Positions 15,948 to 23,322 of a DNA stretch of 23,322 nt are shown here, piece after piece. How positions within the stretch are numbered: position 1 is the stretch's first letter; every line of letters starts with the position of its first letter. Source of the stretch: Pseudomonadota bacterium (GTDB lineage Bacteria > Myxococcota > UBA9042 > PHBI01); contig SXIE01000055.1 of NCBI GenBank assembly GCA_005772945.1, forward strand, positions 1 through 23,322, read 5' to 3'. Position numbers and translations under genes: made by a program. Below the pieces are notes generated by a model that was not told the DNA's origin, searched no databases, and saw only the letters and a list, made by a program, of their open reading frames with translations.

Positions 15948-17246
15948 ATGGGTGGCGAGGCGCGCGGGAGCGAGGCGGCGTTGGCGTTGGTGGCGGGGGA
16001 TCGGGTGACGCTGGTCGGGGACCGGCCGCTGGCGGTGGGGAGCGATGCGCGCTGCGATCTGAAGGTTCCCGGGGTCGCGCCGCGCGCGGCGTGGGTCGAA
16101 CAAGCGGGGCCCCGGCATGTGATGGTCATGCGCACGCACGGGGCGGAGACGGAGCGGCTCGAGCGCGTCGGGCTCGACGGTGTGTGTGTGATCGGCGGGG
16201 AGCCGGTGCTGCTCGCGCGCAGGGCTGCGTGCGACACGCTCGTGGGCGGCGCGACGAGCGTCGTGTGGCAGGGGTTCGTGACGCGTGATCCGATCATGTT
16301 GACGGCGCTCGGGGAGATCGCGCGCGTGGCGAGCGCGACGGCGCCGGTGTGGATCCAGGGAGAGTCGGGCACCGGCAAGGAGCTGGCGGCACGCGCGGTG
16401 CACCAGATCGGCCCGCGGGCGCGCTCGCCGTTCGTGGCGCTCAACTGCGCCGCGCTGCCCGAGACGCTGGCGGAGTCGGAGCTGTTTGGGGTCGTCAAGG
16501 GCGCGTTCACGGGGGCCGATCGGACGCGTCCTGGTGCGTTTCAGCGGGCAGCCGGCGGGACGCTCTTTCTGGACGAGATCGGCGAGCTCTCGCTCGGCTT
16601 GCAGGCGAAGTTGCTGCGGGTCCTCGAGACGCGCGAGGTCCATCCGATCGGCGGCGATCGCGCGGTACCGGTGGACGTGCGGGTCGTGGCGGCGACGTGG
16701 CGTGATCCGCGGATCGAGGTGGCGGCGGGGCGTTTTCGGCACGACCTCATGCATCGCCTCTGCGTGCTCCCGATCGTGCTGCCGCCGCTGCGCGAACGAC
16801 CCGCGGATGTCGTGCCGCTCATCATGGAGGGACTCGCGGCCAAGGGGGCGCTCGAGCTCGCCCCCGACGGCGGCCTGCGGCGCCTGCTCGAGCGGCAGTC
16901 GTGGCCGGGCAACGTGCGTGAGCTGAGGAACGGGATCGAGCGCGCCGTGGCCTACCGATCGCCGGCCTCGCTCTTGCCGGATGGGGGCGAGCATGGTGGG
17001 GCGAAGCTGCCCCGTCGCAGCGTGCGTGCGACGCAGCCGGGGTTCGGTGTCGCGGCGCCGGTCGTGGATGGACTGGTCGCGCGGACACTTCGACACGAGC
17101 GCGGAAATCGCGTGCGAGCGGCCCGGGCTCTCGGTGTCAGCCGGTCCACGCTGTACCGCTGGATGCGTGACCTCGGACAGGTTGGCCCGGGACGGGTTGA
17201 CACCTCGCCCGCGCCGTTTATGATGACCGAGGCACGGAAGGCGTAA
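15948..17246 (+). CDS. Sigma-54-dependent transcriptional activator with degenerate FHA-like domain
   Basis: A 432-residue bacterial enhancer-binding protein that remodels sigma-54 RNA polymerase by ATP hydrolysis. AAA+ core: Walker A GESGTGKE at 138-145; the GAFTGA sigma-54 contact loop at G185-A190 is intact; Walker B FLDEIGEL has D209-E210; and a sensor region [10 protein letters not shown] follows. A C-terminal Fis-type helix-turn-helix is at about 386-409 ([17 protein letters not shown]). The first ~95 residues look like an FHA domain, a form common in myxobacterial activators, but the conserved SRxxH reads APRAA and the NG pair is lost. There is no receiver domain. Start ATG at 15948 follows GGAGG by five bases; an ATG at 15870 would run through the dispersed repeat. 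It is the first of two close genes. Confidence 0.9.
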   Translation: MGGEARGSEAALALVAGDRVTLVGDRPLAVGSDARCDLKVPGVAPRAAWVEQAGPRHVMVMRTHGAETERLERVGLDGVCVIGGEPVLLARRAACDTLVGGATSVVWQGFVTRDPIMLTALGEIARVASATAPVWIQGESGTGKELAARAVHQIGPRARSPFVALNCAALPETLAESELFGVVKGAFTGADRTRPGAFQRAAGGTLFLDEIGELSLGLQAKLLRVLETREVHPIGGDRAVPVDVRVVAATWRDPRIEVAAGRFRHDLMHRLCVLPIVLPPLRERPADVVPLIMEGLAAKGALELAPDGGLRRLLERQSWPGNVRELRNGIERAVAYRSPASLLPDGGEHGGAKLPRRSVRATQPGFGVAAPVVDGLVARTLRHERGNRVRAARALGVSRSTLYRWMRDLGQVGPGRVDTSPAPFMMTEARKA

Positions 17247-17270
17247 ACCCAAACATATCAACGGGTTGGC

Positions 17271-17597
17271 GTGAACATTCGCGAATACAATCGCTTCCAA
17301 CTGGAAGCAACGAAGCTCGGTCGAAACGTGGTCTTCCAGATCACAGTCTTCGAGAAGAAAGAGCGTAACAAGTCGCGGCTGTATGCGGAGACGCAGTGCT
17401 ATGACCCGCTCCAGCACATGATCCAATTCGTGATCAAGGATGCGGCCGATCTTGATGGCGTCATCGACATGTTCGCGAAGCAGCTCCTGCATCGCGGGTT
17501 CGTACCGGTGAAGTACCGCGTCAAGAGCGGTGACGGGACGTGGGACGCGTGGTCGCCGGTGGCCGAGCCCGAGTACGATCCGATCCGCGGGCAGTAG
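17271..17597 (+). CDS. Small protein of unknown function
   Basis: A 108-residue soluble protein with no family recognised. It starts at GTG 17271, 25 bp after the activator's stop; a TAA lies in frame just upstream, so no longer start is possible. It is mixed alpha/beta and evenly charged: VVFQITVFEKKERNKSRLYAE looks like a beta-hairpin with a basic turn, and ADLDGVIDMFAKQLLHRGF like a helix. It has one Cys and no signal peptide. Third-position base use is visibly less GC-biased than in the neighbours (codons such as aat, caa, gaa, cgt are common), which may reflect high expression or a different origin. Because it follows the FHA-like activator closely it may be co-transcribed or be its regulated partner. 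Confidence 0.8.
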   Translation: MNIREYNRFQLEATKLGRNVVFQITVFEKKERNKSRLYAETQCYDPLQHMIQFVIKDAADLDGVIDMFAKQLLHRGFVPVKYRVKSGDGTWDAWSPVAEPEYDPIRGQ

Positions 17598-17608
17598 GGA
17601 ACGGCAGG

Positions 17609-17660
17609 TCGGGCTCCCCGCCCGAAGCCGCTCGCCAGGGCGCCGGCGGTCGCAGGCGCC
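17609..17660. terminator. GC-rich hairpins between convergent genes
   Basis: Two hairpins fill the 70-bp gap between the small unknown gene and selB, which converge: TCGGGC/GCCCGA around TCCCC (17609-17625), and GGCGCC/GGCGCC around a 10-base loop (17639-17660). Neither has a U tract, so intrinsic termination is only plausible. Confidence 0.35.
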
Positions 17661-17667
17661 AGCGGGT

Positions 17668-19638
17668 TCAGGTACCGCGCAGGCGGCGAACATCGCCCGT
17701 GCGATAGGTGATGCGCGCGCGATCGAGCCATTCGCCGAGTGGAATCGCGAACTTGCGGCTCGCGCCGGTGAGCGCCTTGAGCGCTTGGGCATCGAGCGTG
17801 TCGGCGTGCGCGAAGTGCGCGCGGACGCGAACTTCGAGCTGGGTGAGCGCGGCGCGAGCGACGACGAGATCGGGGGTCACGCGCACGACGCGATCGGCGG
17901 CGACCAACTGCCGGAGGGCCGCTTCGACGGCGGGTTTCGTGGCCGCGTGACCGGCCGCTAGAAGGGCCGCGGAGAGCTCGTCGGGACGCGGGGGTGCCAG
18001 ATCGGCGCGCGCGATCAGGGCGTCGAGCGCGAGGGCGATCGGGTCTTGATCGTGGCCGCTCGGTTGGTGGTTCGCGCGGCGGAGGGCTGCCCCGTCCCGA
18101 GCCCAGCGCTTGGCCACGACGGCGCGCAGGGCGATCGACGCGACGAGCTCGGGGTCGGCGGAGGGACGTGCGCGCGTGCGAAGCTCGTCGAGGCGGAGCC
18201 CGGGCGAGGTCGGGTGAGCCGCGTGGTGTTCGGTGAGGACCGCATCGAGCGCGGCTTCCAGGGGGTCGAGCGCTGCCCAGGCGTAGACGCGATCGGCGGT
18301 CGCGAGGACCTCCCCGTGCGCGACGCGTGAGGCAAGTGCGTCGTCGATCGCCGCCGCGGAAAATGACAAGACGGCGGGGAGCAACGCGGCTGTGGCGCCG
18401 ACTTCGCCGAGCTGGGCCAGGTACGTCGGGATCGCGGCCGCGGGATCGCGGCGCGCAGAGGCCTCGATCGTCGCGAGGGCGGCGCGGGCGGTCCGTGCGT
18501 TCGCGCGGCGGACGGCAGGGAGCCAGGCGGTACCGCCGGCGAGGATGGTGCCGCTCTCGGGGCGACGGCGCGCGCCTCGGAGGACGAACGGCGCGCCGGG
18601 AAAGAGGCCGATCGGCCGGGCGAGGTGGAGCTGTGCGGGGATCGCGCCGGGCGCGGCGGGCGTGGCGTGGGCCGGCTCGGCGGCGACGCGCGCGGCGTCG
18701 AGACGCACGACGGTGGCCGCTACGGCAGCAGTGCCGATATGGACGATGGCGGTGCTCTTGGGCGCGAGCGTGACGCCGGGCGCGAGATGGAGCGTGACGT
18801 CGAGCGACTGGGCGGCGACGAGCGCGTCGGGGGTCGTCAGCAGATCGCCAGGCGCGATCGCGTCGGGGGCGACGCCTTGGAGGTTCACGGCGACGCGCTC
18901 GCCGGGTCCGATCCGGTCGATCGCGCAGCCGAAGCGCTCGAGTCCGCGGACGCGCGCGCGGGCGCCGCGCGGGAGCCACATCACGTCGGCGCCTACGTCG
19001 AGGGTTCCCGCGATCGTGGTGCCCGTGACGACGGTGCCGAACCCGTGGACCGAGAAGACGCGGTCGATCGGCAGGGCGAACGGGCGATCGACCGGGCGGG
19101 GCTGGGTCTCGAAGACGGTACGCGCGAGTTCCGCGATGGCGGAGACAACCGGGGCGTGGGTGGCCGGATTGCGGGCCGAGAATGGCACCAGCGGAGCGGC
19201 GCGAAACGGCGTGGCGGCGAGGGTGCGACGGATGTCTTCGCGGACGAGCTCGCGCCACGCGGGCGTGACGAGGTCGGTCTTGGTGAGGACCACGAGCGCG
19301 TGGCGAAGGCCAAGGAGCGCACAGACCGCGAGGTGCTCGCGAGTTTGCGGCATGACGCCTTCGTCGGCGGCGATGACGATGACGACCCCGCCGACACCGC
19401 CCGCGCCGGCGATCATCTGGCGCAGAAAGCGCTCGTGGCCCGGGACGTCGACGAAGGCGACATGGCCGCCTGGAAGCGCGAGCTGGGCGAAGCCGAGCGC
19501 GATCGAGATGCCGCGCGCCTGCTCCTCGGGCAGGCGATCGGTGTCGGTTCCGGTGAGGGCACGGACGAGCGTGGTCTTGCCGTGATCGACGTGGCCGGCG
19601 GTGGCGAGGACGGCGAGGAAGGGATCCGACGGGGTCAC
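17668..19638 (-). CDS. selB: Selenocysteine-specific elongation factor SelB
   Basis: A GTPase that delivers Sec-tRNA(Sec) to UGA codons flagged by a downstream SECIS element. A 656-residue protein (E. coli 614). Translation-factor GTPase motifs: G1 GHVDHGKT at 15-22, G2 RGISI, G3 DVPGHERF, G4 TKTD (the NKxD position) and G5 SAR. The segment AADEGVMPQTREHLA is diagnostic for SelB over EF-Tu. Beta-barrel domains follow (SVHGFGTVVTGT), then the C-terminal winged-helix region that reads SECIS (about 440-656, ending in LTGASRKFAIPLGEWLDRARI, typical of SelB). Start GTG at 19638 has GAGAGG eight bases upstream, overlapping the PBP4 stop; the gap is 12 bp, so it is likely translated with that gene. 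No selA, selC, selD or selenoprotein is visible in the window. Confidence 0.92.
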   Translation of the reverse strand: MTPSDPFLAVLATAGHVDHGKTTLVRALTGTDTDRLPEEQARGISIALGFAQLALPGGHVAFVDVPGHERFLRQMIAGAGGVGGVVIVIAADEGVMPQTREHLAVCALLGLRHALVVLTKTDLVTPAWRELVREDIRRTLAATPFRAAPLVPFSARNPATHAPVVSAIAELARTVFETQPRPVDRPFALPIDRVFSVHGFGTVVTGTTIAGTLDVGADVMWLPRGARARVRGLERFGCAIDRIGPGERVAVNLQGVAPDAIAPGDLLTTPDALVAAQSLDVTLHLAPGVTLAPKSTAIVHIGTAAVAATVVRLDAARVAAEPAHATPAAPGAIPAQLHLARPIGLFPGAPFVLRGARRRPESGTILAGGTAWLPAVRRANARTARAALATIEASARRDPAAAIPTYLAQLGEVGATAALLPAVLSFSAAAIDDALASRVAHGEVLATADRVYAWAALDPLEAALDAVLTEHHAAHPTSPGLRLDELRTRARPSADPELVASIALRAVVAKRWARDGAALRRANHQPSGHDQDPIALALDALIARADLAPPRPDELSAALLAAGHAATKPAVEAALRQLVAADRVVRVTPDLVVARAALTQLEVRVRAHFAHADTLDAQALKALTGASRKFAIPLGEWLDRARITYRTGDVRRLRGT

Positions 19639-19650
19639 GCGCGACGCCTC

Positions 19651-21144
19651 TCAGAGCTTGCTGAGCGCGGTCACGAAGCGATCGATCGCCGCGACCACGC
19701 TCGGCGCGCGCGGGGTCGGTTTCGCGTTCTTCAGGGCGATCTCGCCGATGTCGCCGTTGACGATGACGGCGAAGGCGAGCGTGCACGACGGGGCGTCGAG
19801 GTAGCCGCTCAGGCTGATCGCGTCGTCGAGCGTGCCGGTCTTGGCGCGGAGACGGCCCTTCAGGGCGACCAGGCGCGTCTTGAGCGTGCCGCTCTCGCCG
19901 GCCTTCGCGAGGGAGTCGCGGAGGGCGTCGCCGACGGGGCCCGCCGCGGCCATCGTCGCGAGGAGGACGACCATGCCGCGCGGCGTGACGCGAGTGGCCG
20001 GGAAGAGGCCGGAGCCGTTCTCGATGTGGACGTCGGCGGGGGCGAGGCCGAGCTCGACCAGGACGGCGGTCGCGACGTCCTGCGCACGCGTCCAGTCAGA
20101 GCCGGCGCCGCGGGCGGTGCGCGCCGGATCGTCGGCACCGAGGTGGCGGAAGATGAGCTCCGCCATGAAGTTGTTCGAGCTCGTGTTGGTCTCGCGCACG
20201 AGCTCGGCGAGCGGCTTGCTCTCGAGGCGCGCGAGCTCGGGCGGGAGCTTGGCGGGGGCGTCGGTGAGGACGCGCACGGCGCCGTCACGCATGCGAAGGC
20301 CGGCCTTCTTGAGCTGCGCGACGAAGACGTCGCTCGCGACGCGCGCGGGATCGGCGACGCGTTTCTTGAATACCTGTGCAGGCGCCTTGAGGCCGATCGT
20401 GCCGCGCACGACGAGGACGGTCTTGCCGGCGGCCTCGCGCGCTTCGAGCGTGAGCTGGTCGGTGTCCTTGCCGGCGACCGTCGTTGCGTCGACGTCGAGG
20501 GTGATGCTGGGAACGACGAGCGTGGCGCCGACGCGGACCTTGGCACCGACGATCTTGCCCGGGCGGACCGTGACGCGAACCGCTCCGTGAGCGACCGCGA
20601 AGGCGGGCACATGCGGATGGTAGGCGGCGTCGGTGACCTTGCGGTCGAAGGCCGGGGGCTCGCTTCCGCCCGAGAAGTGCGAGAGGTCGAGGACGAGGCG
20701 CCCGCGCACCTCGCGCACACCGGCCGCCTGGATTGCGCTCGCGAGCTGTGCGAGCCCCTCGGGCTGCAAGTCCGGATCGCCAGCGGCGACGAGCACGAGG
20801 TCGCCCGCCACGACGCCGGTGTCGGGGGCGACGTCGCCGTGAACGGTGGTGACCCAGCGCTTGGTCGGTCCGAGGCGATGAAGGGCGGCGGCGGTCGAGA
20901 GGAGCTTGGCGCCGCTGGCGGGGGCGAGGAGGCGGTCCGCCGCGTGGGAGGCGCGCAGGCGGCCGCCGAGCGGGTCCTTGGCGGTGCCGAGGCAGCGGGC
21001 TTCGACGCCGAGGTCCAAGCCGCGGATGGCGGCGTCGTCGCGGAGGGCGACGAGGTAGGCGGGGGCGGCCAGCACGGGGGCGGGTGCGCGACGCGCGGGG
21101 GGCGCGGTCGCGACGAGCATGAGGGCGAGGGCCAGGGGGACCAT
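19651..21144 (-). CDS. dacB: D-alanyl-D-alanine carboxypeptidase/endopeptidase (PBP4, family S13)
   Basis: A periplasmic penicillin-binding protein that trims D-Ala from, or cleaves cross-links in, peptidoglycan. A 497-residue protein. The three penicillin-binding motifs are intact: SxxK at S77-K80 (PASGAK), SxN at S323-N325 (TNTSSNNFMAE), KTG at K435-G437 (RAKTGTLDD). The large insertion between motifs one and two and ENGSGL before the third motif are typical of the S13 family. The N-terminus is hydrophobic (MVPLALALMLVATAPP) and fits a signal peptide with a somewhat short n-region. Start ATG at 21144 is preceded by GGAG. It is 30 bp downstream of the FecR-like gene and 12 bp upstream of selB, on the same strand, suggesting one transcript. 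Confidence 0.94.
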   Translation of the reverse strand: MVPLALALMLVATAPPARRAPAPVLAAPAYLVALRDDAAIRGLDLGVEARCLGTAKDPLGGRLRASHAADRLLAPASGAKLLSTAAALHRLGPTKRWVTTVHGDVAPDTGVVAGDLVLVAAGDPDLQPEGLAQLASAIQAAGVREVRGRLVLDLSHFSGGSEPPAFDRKVTDAAYHPHVPAFAVAHGAVRVTVRPGKIVGAKVRVGATLVVPSITLDVDATTVAGKDTDQLTLEAREAAGKTVLVVRGTIGLKAPAQVFKKRVADPARVASDVFVAQLKKAGLRMRDGAVRVLTDAPAKLPPELARLESKPLAELVRETNTSSNNFMAELIFRHLGADDPARTARGAGSDWTRAQDVATAVLVELGLAPADVHIENGSGLFPATRVTPRGMVVLLATMAAAGPVGDALRDSLAKAGESGTLKTRLVALKGRLRAKTGTLDDAISLSGYLDAPSCTLAFAVIVNGDIGEIALKNAKPTPRAPSVVAAIDRFVTALSKL

Positions 21145-21174
21145 GAGGCTCCGGGAAGGAGCTGCGGCGGAGGG

Positions 21175-22212
21175 CTATTCCGGGCGCGGCAGCGGGCGAG
21201 GGTCGGGCGGCGTGCGCGCGAGTGCGTGGAGGCGGAGGGCCGCGTCGAGGAGCTCGATGCGCTCGGGATGGAGGATCGAGAGGCCGGTCCAGAGCGCCTC
21301 AGCTTCGCCCGCCAACCCGAAGCGCTCGAGGATGCGGGCGCGGAGGATGTCGAGTTCCGGGCGATACGGGTCGCCGCGCGGATCGCGGACGTTCTCGGCG
21401 ACCGCGACGAGTGCGAGCTCGGCGAGTGCGGCGCCGAGCTCGTCGAGCTCGGCCTGATCGAGGACGCGGAGCAAGCGCGAGTCGGCGATGCCGCCGCTGG
21501 CGGTACTGCCCGAGCGGAGGGCGAGATCGACGCGGTAGGTCGCGCCGGGAGCGAGCGCGTCGATCAGATCGTGGGCGCGACCCGAGAGGTTCTGCCAGCT
21601 CTCGACGCGCTCGAGCACCGCGCCCGAGGCGGGATCGACGCGCGACACGTCGAGGTCGAAATGGCCGTCTGAGTAAGGCCAAGCCCAGCGGATGCGGGGC
21701 CGGAGCTCGCGCGCCACGGGGGCGTCCGGGGCGAGCAGCTCGAGCGTTGCGCCGAGGGCGCCGGGAGCGACGTCGGGGCGAGCCGCCGGGGGCGCGATGG
21801 AAGATGCGTCGCCTGACGCGGGGACGCGGACGAGGCGAACCGCGCCCGAGACGCTGAAGCCGTCCGCGGTTTGGCGAATCGTGCGCGTGCCGGGGCCGGC
21901 CAGGACGAGGAGGTGCGTGGCGTCGGCGAGCAGGGCGACGCGCCCCTGGGGGCCGATCTCGAGCTGCGTGAAGGGGCGCGCGAGCGCCTCGCCGACGCGC
22001 ACGAGATCGGTCGGCGTGCCCGGGGTGAATGGCGCGAAGGGCGCGGTGGAGCCGGGTGCGGCGTCACTCGTGCGGACGCGCACCGGGCCGTCGAGCCAAA
22101 GCACGACGGGGGCATCATGGTAGCGCGGCGGCGGTGGGTCGCCCGGCGGCTCGGCCGCGAGCAGCCCGCCGAGCATCGTGGCCAGCGCCGAGGCCGAGGC
22201 AAGGAATGACAT
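21175..22212 (-). CDS. Exported protein with FecR-like N-terminal region
   Basis: A 345-residue exported protein. Start ATG at 22212 gives a signal peptide of about 20 residues (MSFLASASALATMLGGLLAA, then EPPG); the frame continues upstream but only into the divergent leader. The region after it has the FecR pattern of a short beta domain: GPVRVRTS, then VRVGEALARPFTQLEIGPQGRVALLADATHLLVL, which resembles the 'Gd.l.....s.v.l..ddgs.l.l' of FecR domains. This is followed by a second beta-rich section (LRPRIRWAWPYSDGHFDLDVS) and a short helical C-terminus with a TPR-like pair (LDILRARILERFGLAGEAEALW, LHPERIELLDAALRLH). It heads the run FecR-like, dacB, selB. The function is unknown; a cell-envelope structural or sensing role is inference. 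Confidence 0.75.
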   Translation of the reverse strand: MSFLASASALATMLGGLLAAEPPGDPPPPRYHDAPVVLWLDGPVRVRTSDAAPGSTAPFAPFTPGTPTDLVRVGEALARPFTQLEIGPQGRVALLADATHLLVLAGPGTRTIRQTADGFSVSGAVRLVRVPASGDASSIAPPAARPDVAPGALGATLELLAPDAPVARELRPRIRWAWPYSDGHFDLDVSRVDPASGAVLERVESWQNLSGRAHDLIDALAPGATYRVDLALRSGSTASGGIADSRLLRVLDQAELDELGAALAELALVAVAENVRDPRGDPYRPELDILRARILERFGLAGEAEALWTGLSILHPERIELLDAALRLHALARTPPDPRPLPRPE

Positions 22213-22230
22213 CCGCGCGAGGGTAGCCCA

Positions 22231-22247
22231 GGCGCCGGCCGGGCGCC
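22231..22247. repeat. GC-rich inverted repeat in divergent region
   Basis: GGCGCC at 22231-22236 and again at 22242-22247 around GGCCG. It lies in the 130-bp divergent gap between the FecR-like gene and the kinase gene. The word GGCGCC is itself palindromic, so the pairing is less telling than its exactness suggests. No sigma factor consensus was recognised in this gap. Confidence 0.3.
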
Positions 22248-22342
22248 ATCGCCGAGAAGCAAGCGAATGGACGGTGCGGGCGGCCTCGGTTAGCGTGGAA
22301 GGGTCGCGCGCGTCCAGCCGCACCCCCGCGCGACTCGGTTGC

Positions 22343-23322
22343 ATGTCGAACGCCTACGATACCGGACGCATCATCGCCGGCCGCTACCGCATCGCCAGCC
22401 TCCTTTCGCAGGGCGGCATGGGGGCCGTGTATCTGGCGCAGCAGGTGTCGCTGGGGCGGGATGTGGCGCTCAAGATCATCCTGCGTGACTCGGACGACGC
22501 CGAGCTCCTGGCGCGCTTCGATGTCGAGGCGCGCGCGGTGTGCCAGCTGCGCCATCCGAACATCATCACCTACCACGACTACGGGCGGGACGACGCCGGA
22601 AACCCGTTTCTTGTCATGGAGTTCCTGGCCGGTTTTCCGGGCACGAAGCTGGTCGGGGCGGCGCGCAAGCGGAGCGTCGCCGAGATCGTCCACGTGGTGG
22701 TGCAGGTGTGCTCGGCGCTGCACGAAGCGCACAAGAAGGGGATCGTCCACCGCGATCTCAAGTGGTCCAATGTGATGATCGTGCCGCAGGCCGAGGACCC
22801 GCTCTTCGCCAAGCTCATCGACTTCGGGATCGTGAAGGTGGGCAAGGACGGCGCGGGGGACCTGCGCCAGCGCACGCTGACCGGGACGGGGATGCTGCTC
22901 GGGACCCCGGATTACATGAGTCCGGAGGTGATCACCGGCATGACGGTGGACGGGCGCGCGGACCAGTACGCGCTCGCGGTCATGCTGTTCGAGGCGCTCG
23001 AGGGGACGCGGCCGTTTCAGGCGGCGTCGATGTTCGAGCTGTTCTTGAAGCAGGTGCAGGAGCTGCCGCCGCCGTTCGTCGAGGCCACGGCGATCATGGC
23101 GACGTATCCGCTCTTGGAGGGGGTCGTGCGGCGGGCGCTCGAGAAGCACCCGGACGATCGGTACCCGGACATCGCGGCGTTCCGCGGGGCGCTGCTCGAG
23201 GCCGTGCGCGACGAGGGGGTCGGCGGGCGGCCGGGGTCGGGGGCGGCGCCGGTGCGGGGACGCAGTGAGGCGACGCGGGCGTCGGCGCGCGGGAACGTGG
23301 CGGCGGTGGCGGCAGTGGCGTC
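22343..23322 (+). CDS. Hanks-type Ser/Thr protein kinase (3' end outside window)
   Basis: Eukaryotic-type Ser/Thr kinase, abundant in myxobacteria, which phosphorylates protein targets in signalling cascades. The frame runs from ATG 22343 to the right edge (326 codons) without a stop. Motifs: glycine-rich loop LLSQGGMGAVYLA, in which the usual first Gly is Ser; ATP-binding Lys44 (VALK); catalytic loop H136-R-D-L-K-W-S-N143; D160-F-G; activation segment GTPDYMSPE; and a final subdomain with ALEKHPDDRYPDIAAF. These residues are all intact, so it is predicted active. The kinase domain ends near residue 290 and is followed by an Ala/Gly/Arg-rich stretch, perhaps a linker to a sensor or transmembrane part that is not in view. 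The GTT-rich sequence before the ATG lacks a clear ribosome site. Confidence 0.9.
   Translation, partial: MSNAYDTGRIIAGRYRIASLLSQGGMGAVYLAQQVSLGRDVALKIILRDSDDAELLARFDVEARAVCQLRHPNIITYHDYGRDDAGNPFLVMEFLAGFPGTKLVGAARKRSVAEIVHVVVQVCSALHEAHKKGIVHRDLKWSNVMIVPQAEDPLFAKLIDFGIVKVGKDGAGDLRQRTLTGTGMLLGTPDYMSPEVITGMTVDGRADQYALAVMLFEALEGTRPFQAASMFELFLKQVQELPPPFVEATAIMATYPLLEGVVRRALEKHPDDRYPDIAAFRGALLEAVRDEGVGGRPGSGAAPVRGRSEATRASARGNVAAVAAVA

Noticed and set aside
17598..17700. Possible tRNA(Sec) near selB
   Set aside because: The GC-rich hairpins and a GGTTCA look like parts of a tRNA, but there is no TCA anticodon arm and no acceptor pairing; no other candidate was found.
15891..17792. A 633-codon minus-strand frame
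   Set aside because: Antisense to the sigma-54 activator and the small unknown gene, both of which have proper starts and motifs.
18625..21672. A 1015-codon open frame on the plus strand
   Set aside because: It lies opposite selB and dacB, both with complete sets of motifs; its protein is Asp/Arg/Glu-rich and repetitive, as expected from the antisense of a GC-rich gene.

Overview
The window is very GC-rich, tightly packed, and has no stretch of 300 bases without a gene (the longest gaps are 2213-2448, about 237 bp, and 8732-8948, about 217 bp). The gene content suggests a Myxococcota / former Deltaproteobacteria-type Gram-negative: a Hanks-type Ser/Thr kinase, a sigma-54 activator with an FHA-like N-terminus, lipoproteins, an outer-membrane barrel protein, a PBP4-type peptidase and SelB together. 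This assignment is inference; there is no rRNA or other taxonomic marker here.

Left part (1-9701). A histone-deacetylase-family gene enters from the left edge, already at its catalytic His pair. A Nudix hydrolase follows 27 bp later, across a near-perfect stem-loop. A convergent gene (1187-2212) encodes a protein that looks like the SplB-type radical SAM family but has no Cx3Cx2C cluster motif. A 237 bp divergent region with five TGAAC words and two direct-repeat pairs separates it from a two-gene unit at 2450-7563. That unit encodes a ~1009-residue exported, membrane-anchored, repeat-built protein and, with an ATGA overlap, a vWA-domain lipoprotein whose metal site looks degenerate. This pair is the best candidate for an undescribed envelope system. 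Next come a lipoprotein of the amidohydrolase family (minus strand) and a small outer-membrane beta-barrel protein ending in a strong bidirectional terminator.

Middle (9852-15863). This is mostly housekeeping: CvpA-family membrane protein; then on the minus strand proA, rsfS and rlmH (rsfS-rlmH overlap by GTGA) and comF. A DinG/YoaA-type Fe-S helicase diverges from proA.

Right part (15864-23322). A ~44 bp dispersed repeat with a hairpin core, whose partner lies at 2088-2131 inside the radical-SAM-like gene, precedes a sigma-54 activator with a degenerate FHA-like domain. A small unknown protein follows. On the minus strand a compact run (FecR-like exported protein, PBP4-type DacB, SelB) reads 22212 to 17668. 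A Ser/Thr protein kinase diverges from it and runs off the right edge.

No CRISPR array, rRNA, tRNA, insertion sequence or replication origin was recognised. Protein names rest on motifs read by eye; no database search was possible.
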